Assembly (NCBI GenBank): GCA_003151595.1
Contig: PLXW01000175.1
Span: 1-64,000 of the forward strand
Length of the DNA: 64,000 nucleotides
Direction: 5' to 3'
From: Myxococcales bacterium
GTDB taxonomy: Bacteria; Myxococcota; Polyangia; Polyangiales; Polyangiaceae
Positions within the stretch are counted from its first letter, which is position 1, and each line of letters opens with the position of its first letter. This document shows, piece after piece, positions 53,573 to 62,006 of the stretch. A program made the translations under genes and the position numbers. The notes under the pieces were generated by a model that was not told where the DNA came from, did no database searches, and saw only the letters and a program-made list of their open reading frames with translations.

Positions 53573-53636
53573 GTTGATCAGGATCGTTCGCCGAGTAAGG
53601 TTCACCCTCGTTCCTTTGCCAAAGGTGGGTGTGACG

Positions 53637-54773
53637 ATGAAGCAGCTGACGAACCGTCGTGCGTTGGTCCTCGGTCTCTCCTCTGGAGCGATTGGTCTTG
53701 GTGCCTTGATCGCTGCGTGTGGCGGTAGCTCCACACCGAGCGGTGGCACCACCAACGGCGATGGCGGCAATCAAACCACGGGCGACGGCGGCGGAGCGAT
53801 CATCAGCACCACGCCCGGCTCGTGCGCCAGCCCGACCGTCGGCCTCGACTTCTCGCCGATGTACTCGGCCTTCATTCCGGGGAGCACGACGCACACGTTC
53901 CAGATCCCCGCCGTCGTAGACGACGGAAGCACGGCGACGTGGAGCGCGTCGGATCCGAGCATCGTCGCCATGGCACCCGACTCGTCGTCGGGCGGCATCA
54001 TGATCACGGTTCAGAACACGGGCCCCGTCACGATCTTCGCCACCAAGAGCGACGGCACCTGCGGCGCGTCGGTGCTCACGATCACCTCGAACACCGAGGA
54101 CGATTGGACCATCGGCAGCCAGCGCTACAACGACGGCGTCGCGCTCACGCTCGGCGGCGGCAACCGGCCGGACGGCGGTTTCACGCGCCCCGACGGCGGC
54201 TTCGGCGACGGCGGGTTCGTGCGCCCCGACGGAGGCCCGCGCACCAACGACGGCGGCAGCTTCCTCGAGCAGGACGGCGGCACCGCGTGCACGAACTGCC
54301 ACGGCGCCGCGGGCGACACCCTCTTCAAGGACGTCTCGCACACGCCGGAGCAGACGGGTGGCTTCAGCGACCAGGATCTCATCGACATCATCACGAAGGG
54401 GATCGTCCCCGACGGCGGCTACTTCGATCCGTCGGTCCTCACGACGCTCAGCGACGGCGGGAACACCTGCGCCAACGCCGGCACCATCCTGTCGCCGAGC
54501 ATGCCGGCCTGCGGGCTGGCGGCGTACGCAGAGTGGCAGGGCTTCCACAAATGGATCGACATCACCGTCGATGAGCAGCCTGGCATCGTCGTGTACTTGC
54601 GCTCGCTCCAGCCCTTGCCCCAGGACGGCACGTCGAACTTCGGCGGCGGCGGTGGCGACGGCGGCAAGCATCACCACGACGGAGGCGGGCAGCAGGGGCA
54701 GGACAGCGGCGGTCAGACTGTCGATGCGGCCGGCGATGACGGCAGCTCCTCCACGGACGCAAGCGGCGAGTAA
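53637..54773 (+). CDS. lipoprotein with c-type haem motif and Asp/Gly linker
   Basis: 378 residues from ATG 53637 (GGTGGG just upstream). A twin-Arg-free signal with LIAACGG, a Gly/Thr/Asp spacer, an Ig-like beta domain (HTFQIPAVVDDGSTATW), a linker of repeated RPDGGF units, then a cytochrome c-like end with CTNCHGAA and a distal Met region. One haem c is expected. The tail is His/Gly/Asp-rich. It shares style and neighbourhood with the next gene, 9 bp on. Outer-membrane-tethered electron carrier is an inference. Confidence 0.8.
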   Translation: MKQLTNRRALVLGLSSGAIGLGALIAACGGSSTPSGGTTNGDGGNQTTGDGGGAIISTTPGSCASPTVGLDFSPMYSAFIPGSTTHTFQIPAVVDDGSTATWSASDPSIVAMAPDSSSGGIMITVQNTGPVTIFATKSDGTCGASVLTITSNTEDDWTIGSQRYNDGVALTLGGGNRPDGGFTRPDGGFGDGGFVRPDGGPRTNDGGSFLEQDGGTACTNCHGAAGDTLFKDVSHTPEQTGGFSDQDLIDIITKGIVPDGGYFDPSVLTTLSDGGNTCANAGTILSPSMPACGLAAYAEWQGFHKWIDITVDEQPGIVVYLRSLQPLPQDGTSNFGGGGGDGGKHHHDGGGQQGQDSGGQTVDAAGDDGSSSTDASGE

Positions 54774-54782
54774 GCTTCGAGG

Positions 54783-56177
54783 ATGAAACGCGGCGTACAA
54801 GCTCTCGTCGCGTCTGCGGTGGGCGCGGCGGTGGCGGTCGTCGGGTCGTCGTCGCTCCTCGCAGCGTGCGGGAGCAGCGGCAATCTGGACGTGGGCGCGC
54901 CTGATGGCGCGAGCGACGCCACTTCCGCGCTGGGCGACGGGTCGGCGGACGGCGGTGCGATCGGCACCGCCTGCGCCGACGCCGGCACGCCCGCGACGAC
55001 GCTCGAGTGCACCGGCCTCTACGCCGACTTCGCGACGAAGCAGATCGCGCCGACGGCGCAGCCCTACGCGCCGGCGACGCCGCTGTGGGCCGACGGCGCC
55101 GAGAAGGGGCGATGGATCGAGCTCCCCGCGGGAACGACGATCGACATCACGAACCCCAACGAGTGGACCTTCCCCATCGGCACCAAGGCGTGGAAGGAGT
55201 TCCGCGTGAACGGGCAGCGCGTCGAGACGCGCATGTTCCAGAAGCTCAGCAAGACGTACTGGGTTCACGCCACGTACAAATGGAACGCCGACGACTCGAG
55301 CGCGGCGATCTCCTACGGAGAGACCGTCTCCGTCGGCACCGACGGCGGCACGTGGAGCATCCCGACGCCCGACGCGTGCGACGAATGCCACCGCGGACGA
55401 ACCGATCGCCTCCTCGGCTTCGAGCAAGTGGGGCTCGGGCTCGCGGGCGCGACGGGGCTCACGCTCGCGCAGCTCGCGTCGCAGGGGCTCGTCTCTCCCG
55501 TGCCGTCGAACGTCCACCTGACGATCGGCGACGACGGCAGCGGCAAGGACGCGCCCGCGCTGGCGTGGCTTCACGTCAACTGTGGCGTCACCTGCCACAA
55601 CGGGAACGAAGGCTCCTCCGCCTTCGGCGCGGGAATGCTCTTGCGACTCGACCCGACGGTGCTCGATGGCGGGCCCGCGGCCGGGTGGGATCCGCAGCGC
55701 ACCACGATCAACGTGGCGACGATCTCCGCCGCGCTCAACGGCGCGCCGCGCATCATCCCGGGTGACTCGGCCGACAGCGTGATCGTCCAGCTGATCAGCG
55801 CGCGCGGCGCGGGCACGATCCAGATGCCGCCGATCGCCTCGACCCTGGTCGACACGACCGACGTCGCCGCGGTCGCCGCCTGGATCGACGCCATCCCGAA
55901 CGACGCCGGAGTCGACGGCGGAATCCACGACGGCGGCTTCGGCCACGATGGCGGGCACCACAAGGACGCGGGCGACGACGCCGGCAACGATGCGGGCGAC
56001 GATGCCGGCGACGACGCCGGCAACGATGCAGGCGAAGACGCCGACAATGACGCCAGCGGCGACGCAGGCACCGACGCGACGCTGCAAGACGCGAGCGACG
56101 CGGCGACCGACGAAGACGGCGGCGCGCCCGACTCTTCTATGGCCGATGCCGCGACGAACGACGCCGCGGGCGACTGA
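54783..56177 (+). CDS. secreted cytochrome c-like protein
   Basis: 464 residues. Signal peptide/lipobox LLAACGSS. The middle resembles the SO_2930/TIGR03806 type of haem proteins: ELPAGTTIDITNPNEW, FPIGTKAWKEF, then CDECHRG (CxxCH) and CGVTCHNG (CxxxCH variant), ending PPIASTLVDTTDVAAVAAW, the closing helix of cytochrome c domains. A C-terminal tail of about 90 residues repeats Asp-Ala-Gly-Asp/Asn. Its second haem motif has three residues between Cys, so haem attachment there is uncertain. Probably cotranscribed with the preceding gene. Confidence 0.8.
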   Translation: MKRGVQALVASAVGAAVAVVGSSSLLAACGSSGNLDVGAPDGASDATSALGDGSADGGAIGTACADAGTPATTLECTGLYADFATKQIAPTAQPYAPATPLWADGAEKGRWIELPAGTTIDITNPNEWTFPIGTKAWKEFRVNGQRVETRMFQKLSKTYWVHATYKWNADDSSAAISYGETVSVGTDGGTWSIPTPDACDECHRGRTDRLLGFEQVGLGLAGATGLTLAQLASQGLVSPVPSNVHLTIGDDGSGKDAPALAWLHVNCGVTCHNGNEGSSAFGAGMLLRLDPTVLDGGPAAGWDPQRTTINVATISAALNGAPRIIPGDSADSVIVQLISARGAGTIQMPPIASTLVDTTDVAAVAAWIDAIPNDAGVDGGIHDGGFGHDGGHHKDAGDDAGNDAGDDAGDDAGNDAGEDADNDASGDAGTDATLQDASDAATDEDGGAPDSSMADAATNDAAGD

Positions 56178-56186
56178 CCGCGCGGC

Positions 56187-56437
56187 TCAACGACGAAACC
56201 AACCGCTTCTCCACGAGCACGCCACGCACTGGAAGCCGTAGCGATGCGGTTCGGGCGCGACGCTGAGCGCGAGTCGATGCCCTTCTTGCCCGCACGGAGC
56301 GGGCGCGGGGCCGCTCGCGTGGTACGCGCTCCACAGGTCGCCGACTTCGAGCGCGACGGGCGAGACGCGGACGGTGGAAGGGGGATCGTCAGTCACAGCC
56401 TTGCCTATACGGTGGCGATTCAGCATGAGCCATTCAT
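56187..56437 (-). CDS. small CxxC protein
   Basis: 83 residues from ATG 56437; ATG 56422-56426 and a GTG further in are alternatives. The C-terminal part FQCVACSWRSGWFRR contains a CxxC, and a lone Cys/His pair lies before it (PCGQEGHR), together suited to a zinc ribbon. No family recognised. Converges on the cytochrome gene 9 bp from its stop. Confidence 0.45.
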
Positions 56438-56489
56438 CCATTCGGGTGACAAGCGCTTCGACTAAGGTCCGCGCGACGGAGGATCCCTC

Positions 56490-57200
56490 GTGAAAAGTAC
56501 GTGTCTCGTCGCTCTGGCCTTCCTCGCCGCGTGCAATCACGGCGCGACCGATTCTTCTCCGACGCCCGTTCCCGCGCTCTCCAGCGGCACGCCGGCCGTC
56601 GCGTCGGCGAGCGCCCCGCCGCCCGTCGCCGAGGGGGCGCACGCCGCCGTCGGGCAGCCCGCGCCCGATTTCACGCTGACCGATCTGGACGGCAAAGCGG
56701 TGAGCCTCCACGACACCAAAGGGAAGATCGTCGTCCTCGAGTGGTTCAACCCGGGGTGCCCGTTCGTGAACGCCGCGCACCTGAAGGCGTCGCTGAAGGG
56801 GATGGCCGCGCGTCGTGAAGCGCAGGGCGTCGTGTGGCTCGCCGTCAACTCGTCGGCCGAAGGAAAGGAAGGGTTCGGCGTGGCCAAGAACGTCGCCGGT
56901 AAGGCGAAGTTCGGGCTCGATCATCCCATCGTCCTCGACCCCACGGGCGCGGTCGGGCACGCCTACGGCGCGACGAACACGCCGCACATGTTCGTCATCG
57001 ATGCGAGCGGCACGCTCGTCTACCGCGGCGCGATCGACAACTCGCCCGACGGGGAAGGGGAGAGCCCGCAAGACCTGCACGGCGGCGTGGCACCCAAGCT
57101 GGTGAACTACGTCGATGCCGCGCTCGACGATCTCGCGGCGAAGCGCGCCGTCGCCATCCCCGAGACGAAGGCGTACGGCTGCAGCGTGAAATACAGATGA
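56490..57200 (+). CDS. thioredoxin-fold (AhpC/TSA redoxin) lipoprotein
   Basis: 236 residues from GTG 56490, with GGAGGA upstream. Lipobox FLAAC at Cys15, a Pro/Ala/Ser linker, then a redoxin domain (VGQPAPDFTLTDLDGKAVSL, VLEWFNPGCPFV). Only one Cys (Cys90 in GCPF) occupies the thioredoxin active site; the second is Val-adjacent and absent, so it looks like a one-Cys peroxiredoxin-like or AhpC/TSA family protein. A late Cys near the end (YGCSVKY) could resolve it. It overlaps the uppP start (ATGA). Confidence 0.86.
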   Translation: MKSTCLVALAFLAACNHGATDSSPTPVPALSSGTPAVASASAPPPVAEGAHAAVGQPAPDFTLTDLDGKAVSLHDTKGKIVVLEWFNPGCPFVNAAHLKASLKGMAARREAQGVVWLAVNSSAEGKEGFGVAKNVAGKAKFGLDHPIVLDPTGAVGHAYGATNTPHMFVIDASGTLVYRGAIDNSPDGEGESPQDLHGGVAPKLVNYVDAALDDLAAKRAVAIPETKAYGCSVKYR

Positions 57201-58003
57201 ACCCGCTCATCGCGCTCCTCCTCGGCATCGTCGAGGGGCTCACCGAGTACTTGCCGGTGTCGTCGACCGGGCACCTTATCCTCGCGGGGAAAATCCTCGG
57301 CGTGGAAGGCGAGGGGGCGAAGGCCTTCGAGATCGTGATCCAGCTGGGCGCGGTGCTCGCGGTGCTGGTCGAGTACCGGAAGCTGCTCGCGGCGCGCACG
57401 GCGGGGCTCTTCGCCGGGAAGGCGGAGTCGAAGGCGCTGCTCCTCGCGCTGGTGATCGCGTTCGTGCCGACGGTGCTGCTCGGCGTCGCGTTTCACAAGA
57501 CGATCAAGCAGCACCTGTTCGGGCCGATCCCGGTGGCGGGCGCGCTGATCGTCGGCGGCATCGTGATGATCGTGGTCGAACGCCTTCGCAAGAGTCGCGG
57601 CATCGTGGGCGTCACCGGGCTCGAGCACGTGACGCCGAAGCGCGCGCTGGCGATAGGGCTCGGGCAGTGCATCTCGATGTGGCCGGGGTCGTCGCGATCG
57701 ATGTGCACGATCGTCGCCGGCCAGCTCACCGGTCTCTCCACGGCGACGGCGGCGGAGTTCTCGTTTCTCCTCGCGCTCCCCACGCTGGGCGCGGCGACCG
57801 TCTACGAAGGATTCAAGGCTCGGCACGAGCTGGGGCTCGGCATCGGCGCGGCGAACCTGGTGATCGGGCTGGTGGTCTCGTTCTTCGTGGCGTGGGGCGT
57901 CATCGCCATGTTCATCCGCTACTTGCAGCGGCGCGGGCTGGAGCCGTTCGGGTACTACCGGATCGTGCTCGGCGCGGTGGTTCTCTGGGTACTCGCGCGC
58001 TGA
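57197..58003 (+). CDS. uppP: undecaprenyl-diphosphatase
   Basis: 268 residues, eight helices. Both catalytic loops of UppP/BacA are clear: EGLTEYLPVSSTGHL near the N-terminus and WPGSSRSMCTI near residue 160. The enzyme removes one phosphate from undecaprenyl diphosphate to renew the lipid carrier used for peptidoglycan and for EPS repeat units made by the 37205 enzyme. It overlaps the redoxin gene by 4 bp, an unusual partner. Confidence 0.96.
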   Translation: MNPLIALLLGIVEGLTEYLPVSSTGHLILAGKILGVEGEGAKAFEIVIQLGAVLAVLVEYRKLLAARTAGLFAGKAESKALLLALVIAFVPTVLLGVAFHKTIKQHLFGPIPVAGALIVGGIVMIVVERLRKSRGIVGVTGLEHVTPKRALAIGLGQCISMWPGSSRSMCTIVAGQLTGLSTATAAEFSFLLALPTLGAATVYEGFKARHELGLGIGAANLVIGLVVSFFVAWGVIAMFIRYLQRRGLEPFGYYRIVLGAVVLWVLAR

Positions 58004-58040
58004 GGCGCGGCGACGCGTTTTCCAGCGGGGCGAGCACGCC

Positions 58041-58200
58041 GTTTCGCGAGGCGACGCGTCGCCTGGCGAAACGACGCGTCGCCTGGCGAAACGACGTGCC
58101 GCCTGGCGAGGCGACGCGTCGCCTGGCGAAACGACGCGTCGCCTGGCGAAACGACGCGCCGCCTGGCGAGGCGACGTGTCGTCCCGTCAAACGACGCCCC
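58041..58200. repeat. eight-unit 20-bp minisatellite
   Basis: Units of exactly 20 bp with core GGCGAAACGACGCGTCGCCT. Variants follow a 60-bp higher order: in units 2 to 7 the pattern GAA, GAA, GAG repeats. Many units contain the 14-bp palindrome GGCGACGCGTCGCC, giving alternating hairpin potential. The first and last units are degenerate. It fills the whole 197-bp spacer between convergent genes. No spacer diversity as a CRISPR would need. Confidence 0.9.
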
Positions 58201-58713
58201 CTACGCCGCGACCGCCGCCTCGCGCGCGCTCGCGCGTGCCCGCTCGCGCTCCGTGCCGACGTACGGCTCGCGCGTCCCCATCACCCAGTCGAACCACGGC
58301 CACGTCACGCACCAGTTCGCGTCCTGGTTCGGACCCATGTGGTGGTCGTAGTGCCACGGCAGATTCTCGCGCGCCCAGTTCGCGTCGCGATGGGCCCGCT
58401 TGTGCACGCGGTAGTACCGCAGCGCGCTGTACTCGACGGCGCCCACGAAGAACGGCGCCACCGGCAACAGCGGCAAGTGAACGAGCGCCAGCACGGTGAT
58501 GCCGAGCGCCTCCTTCCCCTGCGCGTTCCACTGAAAGACGCTCCGCTCGTAGTCCTCGTCGAGGTGCTCGTAGCGCCGCGCATGACGGTGATGCTCGTGC
58601 CAGTGGTAGCTCCACACACTCGACTTCTTCCGGCCGAGGCCGTGAAGCACGTATTTGTGGATGATCCACTCGCCGGCATTGGCGTAGAGAAGTCCCAGCA
58701 CGAAACCGAACAT
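58201..58713 (-). CDS. fatty acid hydroxylase-superfamily membrane protein
   Basis: 170 residues from ATG 58713. The diiron His boxes are arranged as HKYVLH, HWHEHHRH, HKRAH and HYDHHMG, the pattern of sterol desaturase/fatty acid hydroxylase and carotene hydroxylase-like enzymes. Two to three hydrophobic segments. It would insert oxygen into a lipid or carotenoid in the inner membrane. The 28-bp divergent spacer to the next gene is very tight. Its C-terminus is Ala/Arg/Glu-rich. Confidence 0.88.
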   Translation of the reverse strand: MFGFVLGLLYANAGEWIIHKYVLHGLGRKKSSVWSYHWHEHHRHARRYEHLDEDYERSVFQWNAQGKEALGITVLALVHLPLLPVAPFFVGAVEYSALRYYRVHKRAHRDANWARENLPWHYDHHMGPNQDANWCVTWPWFDWVMGTREPYVGTERERARASAREAAVAA

Positions 58714-58741
58714 GGTGGTCTCATCTGACGAGGTGGTGTGA

Positions 58742-59305
58742 GTGAACGTCAAGGCCCAAGGGCTCCTCAACGCCGCGGTGTGGGTACGCGACAAGTTCGG
58801 CGCCGACGCGCTCGAGCGCGTGTTTCGTGCTTGTTCCCCTGCCGTACGCGAGCGGTGCACGACGGCGATCGCCATCAACTGGATTCCTCTCAACGAGTTC
58901 ATCGAAGCGCTCACAGTGATCGATCGCGAGCTCGGCGCCGGTGACGGGAAGGTCGCCGAGAGCATCGGCGCGTCGTCAGCGCGGATCAACTTGCGTCACC
59001 TGGGCCTCCGCCTGGCGTTCTTCCTGGCGCGCCCCGAGTTCCTCATGCGCCGGGTCGCGGGGGTGTGGCGTCAATACAACGAAGAGGGCGAGATGCTCGT
59101 CCTCTCGTTCGACGAAGGCCACATGGTCGCCGAGCTTCGCGCGATGCCGACGTCGGATTGGTTCCTGTGTTGCTCGGTCACGGGATGGCTTCACGAGGCC
59201 GGTCTCGCCACCGGGATGAAGCAGCTCGTGACCACGCACTCCGCTTGCCGCGCGCACGGCGGACAGCGGTGTCTCTGGGATCTGCGCTGGAACGCGAAAG
59301 GCTAG
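58742..59305 (+). CDS. DUF2378/TIGR02265-type myxobacterial protein
   Basis: 187 residues from GTG 58742. The clearest member of the family here: KAQGLLNAAVWVRDKFG opening, CTTAIAINWIPLNEFIEAL, RRVAGVWRQYNEEGEMLVL, WFLCCSVTGWLHEAGL and a Cys ending before ending in LRW. Fold resembles haem-NO-binding-associated/V4R domains; Cys residues are plentiful. It ends 4 bp inside the convergent lipoprotein gene. Function unknown. Confidence 0.72.
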   Translation: MNVKAQGLLNAAVWVRDKFGADALERVFRACSPAVRERCTTAIAINWIPLNEFIEALTVIDRELGAGDGKVAESIGASSARINLRHLGLRLAFFLARPEFLMRRVAGVWRQYNEEGEMLVLSFDEGHMVAELRAMPTSDWFLCCSVTGWLHEAGLATGMKQLVTTHSACRAHGGQRCLWDLRWNAKG

Positions 59306-59841
59306 AGCGCGTCGGCGGCGTCGCCGTTCGCGTCGGCGAGTGAACCGTCGTTTGCATCGATCGGCGCGTCAGCCGGCGAATCGATCGGCGAGTCGATCGA
59401 CCCGTCCAGCGGCACGTCGATCGGTGAATCGATCGGCGCGTCGTCGCCTGCGTCGAGGGCGGAGTCGGTGCCGGCATCCTGCGGCGCGCCGCACGACGTG
59501 TCGACTTTGACGGCGAGCGTGCAGCTCCACGCGCCGTTCGCGCAGAGGCACTCGTACTCGTTGAGGTTCGGGCCCACGGGGTTCTCGGACCAATCGCTGG
59601 GGCAGTCGTCGATCGGGATGTGGCACGTCGTGCCGGCCGTGCACGCCTGGCCGGCGGGGAGCGCGGCGTGGGGGAACTTGTCGGCGCTCGCGTCGTACGA
59701 GGTCGGGCACTGGCCGATGTCTGTCACGATGCCGCCGGCGTCGCCGCCGTCGTTGCTGCTGTCGCTGGAGCAGGCGCCGATCGCGAGCGTCGCGGACGCG
59801 CACGTCATCATCAGAAGAAGAGCCGTCGTCCCACGTCGCAT
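59302..59841 (-). CDS. lipoprotein with Asp/Ser/Pro/Ile tail repeats
   Basis: 179 residues. Signal peptide ends AIGAC. A Cys-rich domain (about residues 45-115; CTAGTTCHIPIDDC, CLCANGAWSC) precedes a tail of repeated PIDSPID-type units. Six to eight Cys suggest disulfides. It starts 5 bp after the pqqE stop on the same strand, so it may be the last gene of the pqq operon. Role unknown; surface anchoring likely. Confidence 0.78.
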   Translation of the reverse strand: MRRGTTALLLMMTCASATLAIGACSSDSSNDGGDAGGIVTDIGQCPTSYDASADKFPHAALPAGQACTAGTTCHIPIDDCPSDWSENPVGPNLNEYECLCANGAWSCTLAVKVDTSCGAPQDAGTDSALDAGDDAPIDSPIDVPLDGSIDSPIDSPADAPIDANDGSLADANGDAADAL

Positions 59842-59846
59842 GGGCG

Positions 59847-60950
59847 CTATTTAGAGCCGATCTCGCGGCCGCGATAGAGATAACGACGCGCGTGCGTCTC
59901 GTCCGCGGCGACCGCGCGCGCGTCTTCGACGATCGCGTGACGGGGCGAGAGTGAGCAGGCGGGATCGGTTGCCGCGGCGTCGCCCGTGAGCGCAAAGGCC
60001 TGGCAGCGGCACCCGCCGAAGTCGATCGCCTTCCGCGAGCAGCTCGCGCACGGATCGCTCATCCAGGCGTCGCCGCGGAAAGCGTTCATCGCCGGCGAGT
60101 CGCGCCAGATGTCGACCAGCGAGCGCGTCCGGACGCTCTCGAACGCGAGCTGCGGGATCGACATCGCGGCGTGGCAGGGGAGCACCGTGCCGTCGGGGAT
60201 CATGTGGACGAAGCGCCGCGCCCAGCCGTCCATGCAGGCGCGCGGGTACGTCGCATAATGATCGGCGAGCACGAAGAGCACTTCGATCTTCCCCTCGAGT
60301 CGCGCCTTCGCCTCCGCCGCCGCCGCGCGCGCCTTGGCGATCTGCGCCTCGCTCGGCAAGAGCGCGTCGCGGTTCACCAGCGCCCAGCCGAGGTACTGCA
60401 CGTTCGCCAGCTCGACGCGGTGCGCGCCCAGTCGCTCGCCGAGCGCCACGATCTCGCCGACGCGATCGATGTTGTCGCGATGAAGGACGACGTTGAGCGT
60501 CAGCGGCAGCCCCAGCTCGCGCACCAGCTTTGCCACTTCCATCTTGTCTTCGAAGCACGCGATCCCGGCGATGCGATCGCTGCGCGCGGCGTCGATGTCC
60601 TGCACGCTGAGCTGGATCGCGTCGAGCCCCGCGTCGCGCAGGCGCGTGAGTCGCTCGCGCCCGAGCGGGACGCCGCTGGTGATCAGGTTCACGTACAGAT
60701 CGAGCGCGCGCGCCTTCGCCACCAGCGCTTCCAGGTCTCTCCGCGCGAGCGGCTCGCCCCCCGTCAGGTGAAGTTGCATCACCCCCAGCGACGCCGCGTC
60801 ATCGAACGCGCGGCACCACTCGTCGGTCGTGAGCTCGGTGGTCTCGTGGGCGCGCGCGCGGAGGTCGAGCGGGTTGGAGCAGTAGGGGCAGGCGAGAGGG
60901 CAGCGGTACGTGAGCTCGGCGATCAGCGTGTACGGCCGCGGCGCCTCCAT
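59847..60950 (-). CDS. pqqE: PQQ biosynthesis radical SAM enzyme PqqE
   Basis: 367 residues. Radical SAM cluster at Cys17, Cys21 and Cys24 (CPLACPYC). Two SPASM Cys groups lie in the C-terminal part (GTVLPC, then CASCSRKAIDFGGCRC and a late C). PqqE forms the Glu-Tyr carbon bond in PqqA, the first step to pyrroloquinoline quinone, with PqqD as chaperone. Its ATG shares one base with the pqqD stop. Well supported by position and motifs. Confidence 0.96.
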   Translation of the reverse strand: MEAPRPYTLIAELTYRCPLACPYCSNPLDLRARAHETTELTTDEWCRAFDDAASLGVMQLHLTGGEPLARRDLEALVAKARALDLYVNLITSGVPLGRERLTRLRDAGLDAIQLSVQDIDAARSDRIAGIACFEDKMEVAKLVRELGLPLTLNVVLHRDNIDRVGEIVALGERLGAHRVELANVQYLGWALVNRDALLPSEAQIAKARAAAAEAKARLEGKIEVLFVLADHYATYPRACMDGWARRFVHMIPDGTVLPCHAAMSIPQLAFESVRTRSLVDIWRDSPAMNAFRGDAWMSDPCASCSRKAIDFGGCRCQAFALTGDAAATDPACSLSPRHAIVEDARAVAADETHARRYLYRGREIGSK

Positions 60951-61222
60951 CACGCCATCTCCACGAACCCGCGCTTGGCCATCTCCGCCACGAACGCGAT
61001 GACGTCGTTCCGTACGTCCTCGACCGGCGCCCCCGACCCTTCGGCGAGCTCGGCGGCGATGCCGTCGATCGTCCGCGCGCCGTCGCACCGCGTGAGGATC
61101 GCGGCGGCGCTGGCGCTGAGGACGATCCCGCGCTCGGGCGCGAGGAGCACGTGCTTCTTCTCGATCGGGTCGAGCTTCAATCGCGCCATCTTGGCGAGCT
61201 GGGGTCGTTGATCAGGCTTCAT
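60950..61222 (-). CDS. pqqD: PqqD peptide chaperone
   Basis: 90 residues, the expected PqqD size. The winged-helix RRE fold is seen as LLAPERGIVLSASAAAILTRCDG with an acidic EDVRNDVIAFVAEM helix. PqqD presents PqqA to PqqE. It lies 28 bp beyond the pqqC stop and its own stop overlaps pqqE. RNA between pqqC and pqqD has no clear terminator. Confidence 0.93.
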   Translation of the reverse strand: MKPDQRPQLAKMARLKLDPIEKKHVLLAPERGIVLSASAAAILTRCDGARTIDGIAAELAEGSGAPVEDVRNDVIAFVAEMAKRGFVEMA

Positions 61223-61250
61223 GGAAATGGAAATCGGAATGGAAAACGAG

Positions 61251-62006
61251 TCAGGGAAACGATGAATGCGAGCGGGCCACAGGAGTCGTGGCGACGTTTC
61301 CGTAGCCCGCGGCGACGGCGTCGAGCAAGCACCACAGCACGTGGCACTTGGTGATGAACGCATCGAGACACCGATCCTGCATCGCGCGCGTCGTCGCGTT
61401 CTGCATCACGAAGGCCAGCGCCTCGCCCGAGTCTTCACGCGCGCGCGGCACGCGGCTGCGGAAGTACTCCTGCACCTTCGGATCGATCCACGGGTAGTGC
61501 TCCTCCCACGCCGCCAGGCGCCTGGTCATGATGTCGGGCGAGAAGAACTCGGTGAGCGACGACGCCACCGCTTCGACCAGCGACCGCTCGCGCACCAGGC
61601 TCACGTACCCGTCGCACGCGAAGCGCACCGCCGGCAGCACGCGCGCGCAGCTCTTCACCTCGTCGCGATCGAGCCCCACCCCTTCGGCCAGGCGTAGCCA
61701 GAGCTCGAGCCCCCCTTCGCCAGAGCCCCCGCCTTCACCAGGACCGATGCCGTCGTGATCGTGAATGCGACGGATCCACGATCGCCGGAACGCGCTGTCC
61801 TCCGACTTCGAGAGGATGAGCGCGTCTTTGATCGGGATCCGCGTCTGGTAGTAGTAGCGATTCAGCGTCCACCCCTGGAGCTGCGCGGGCGAGAGGCGAC
61901 CTTCGTGCATCGCCGTATGGAACGGGTGGCGGTCGTGGTAGCGCGCCTCGCCTTCGGCGCGCAGGCGGGCCAGGAACTCGTCGGCGGTCATCGGCGCGGC
62001 GGTCAC
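61251..62006 (-). CDS. pqqC: PQQ synthase PqqC
   Basis: 251 residues from GTG 62006, which overlaps the pqqB stop (GTGA); an ATG 5 codons later also exists. The motif RYHDRHPFH and NRYYYQTRIPIKD are diagnostic, as are later His/Arg of the active site. The cofactorless oxidase carries out the final ring closure and eight-electron oxidation to PQQ. Confidence 0.96.
   Translation of the reverse strand: MTAAPMTADEFLARLRAEGEARYHDRHPFHTAMHEGRLSPAQLQGWTLNRYYYQTRIPIKDALILSKSEDSAFRRSWIRRIHDHDGIGPGEGGGSGEGGLELWLRLAEGVGLDRDEVKSCARVLPAVRFACDGYVSLVRERSLVEAVASSLTEFFSPDIMTRRLAAWEEHYPWIDPKVQEYFRSRVPRAREDSGEALAFVMQNATTRAMQDRCLDAFITKCHVLWCLLDAVAAGYGNVATTPVARSHSSFP

Noticed and set aside
58041..58200. CRISPR-like array
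   Set aside because: Units are contiguous 20-mers without unique spacers, and no cas genes are near.
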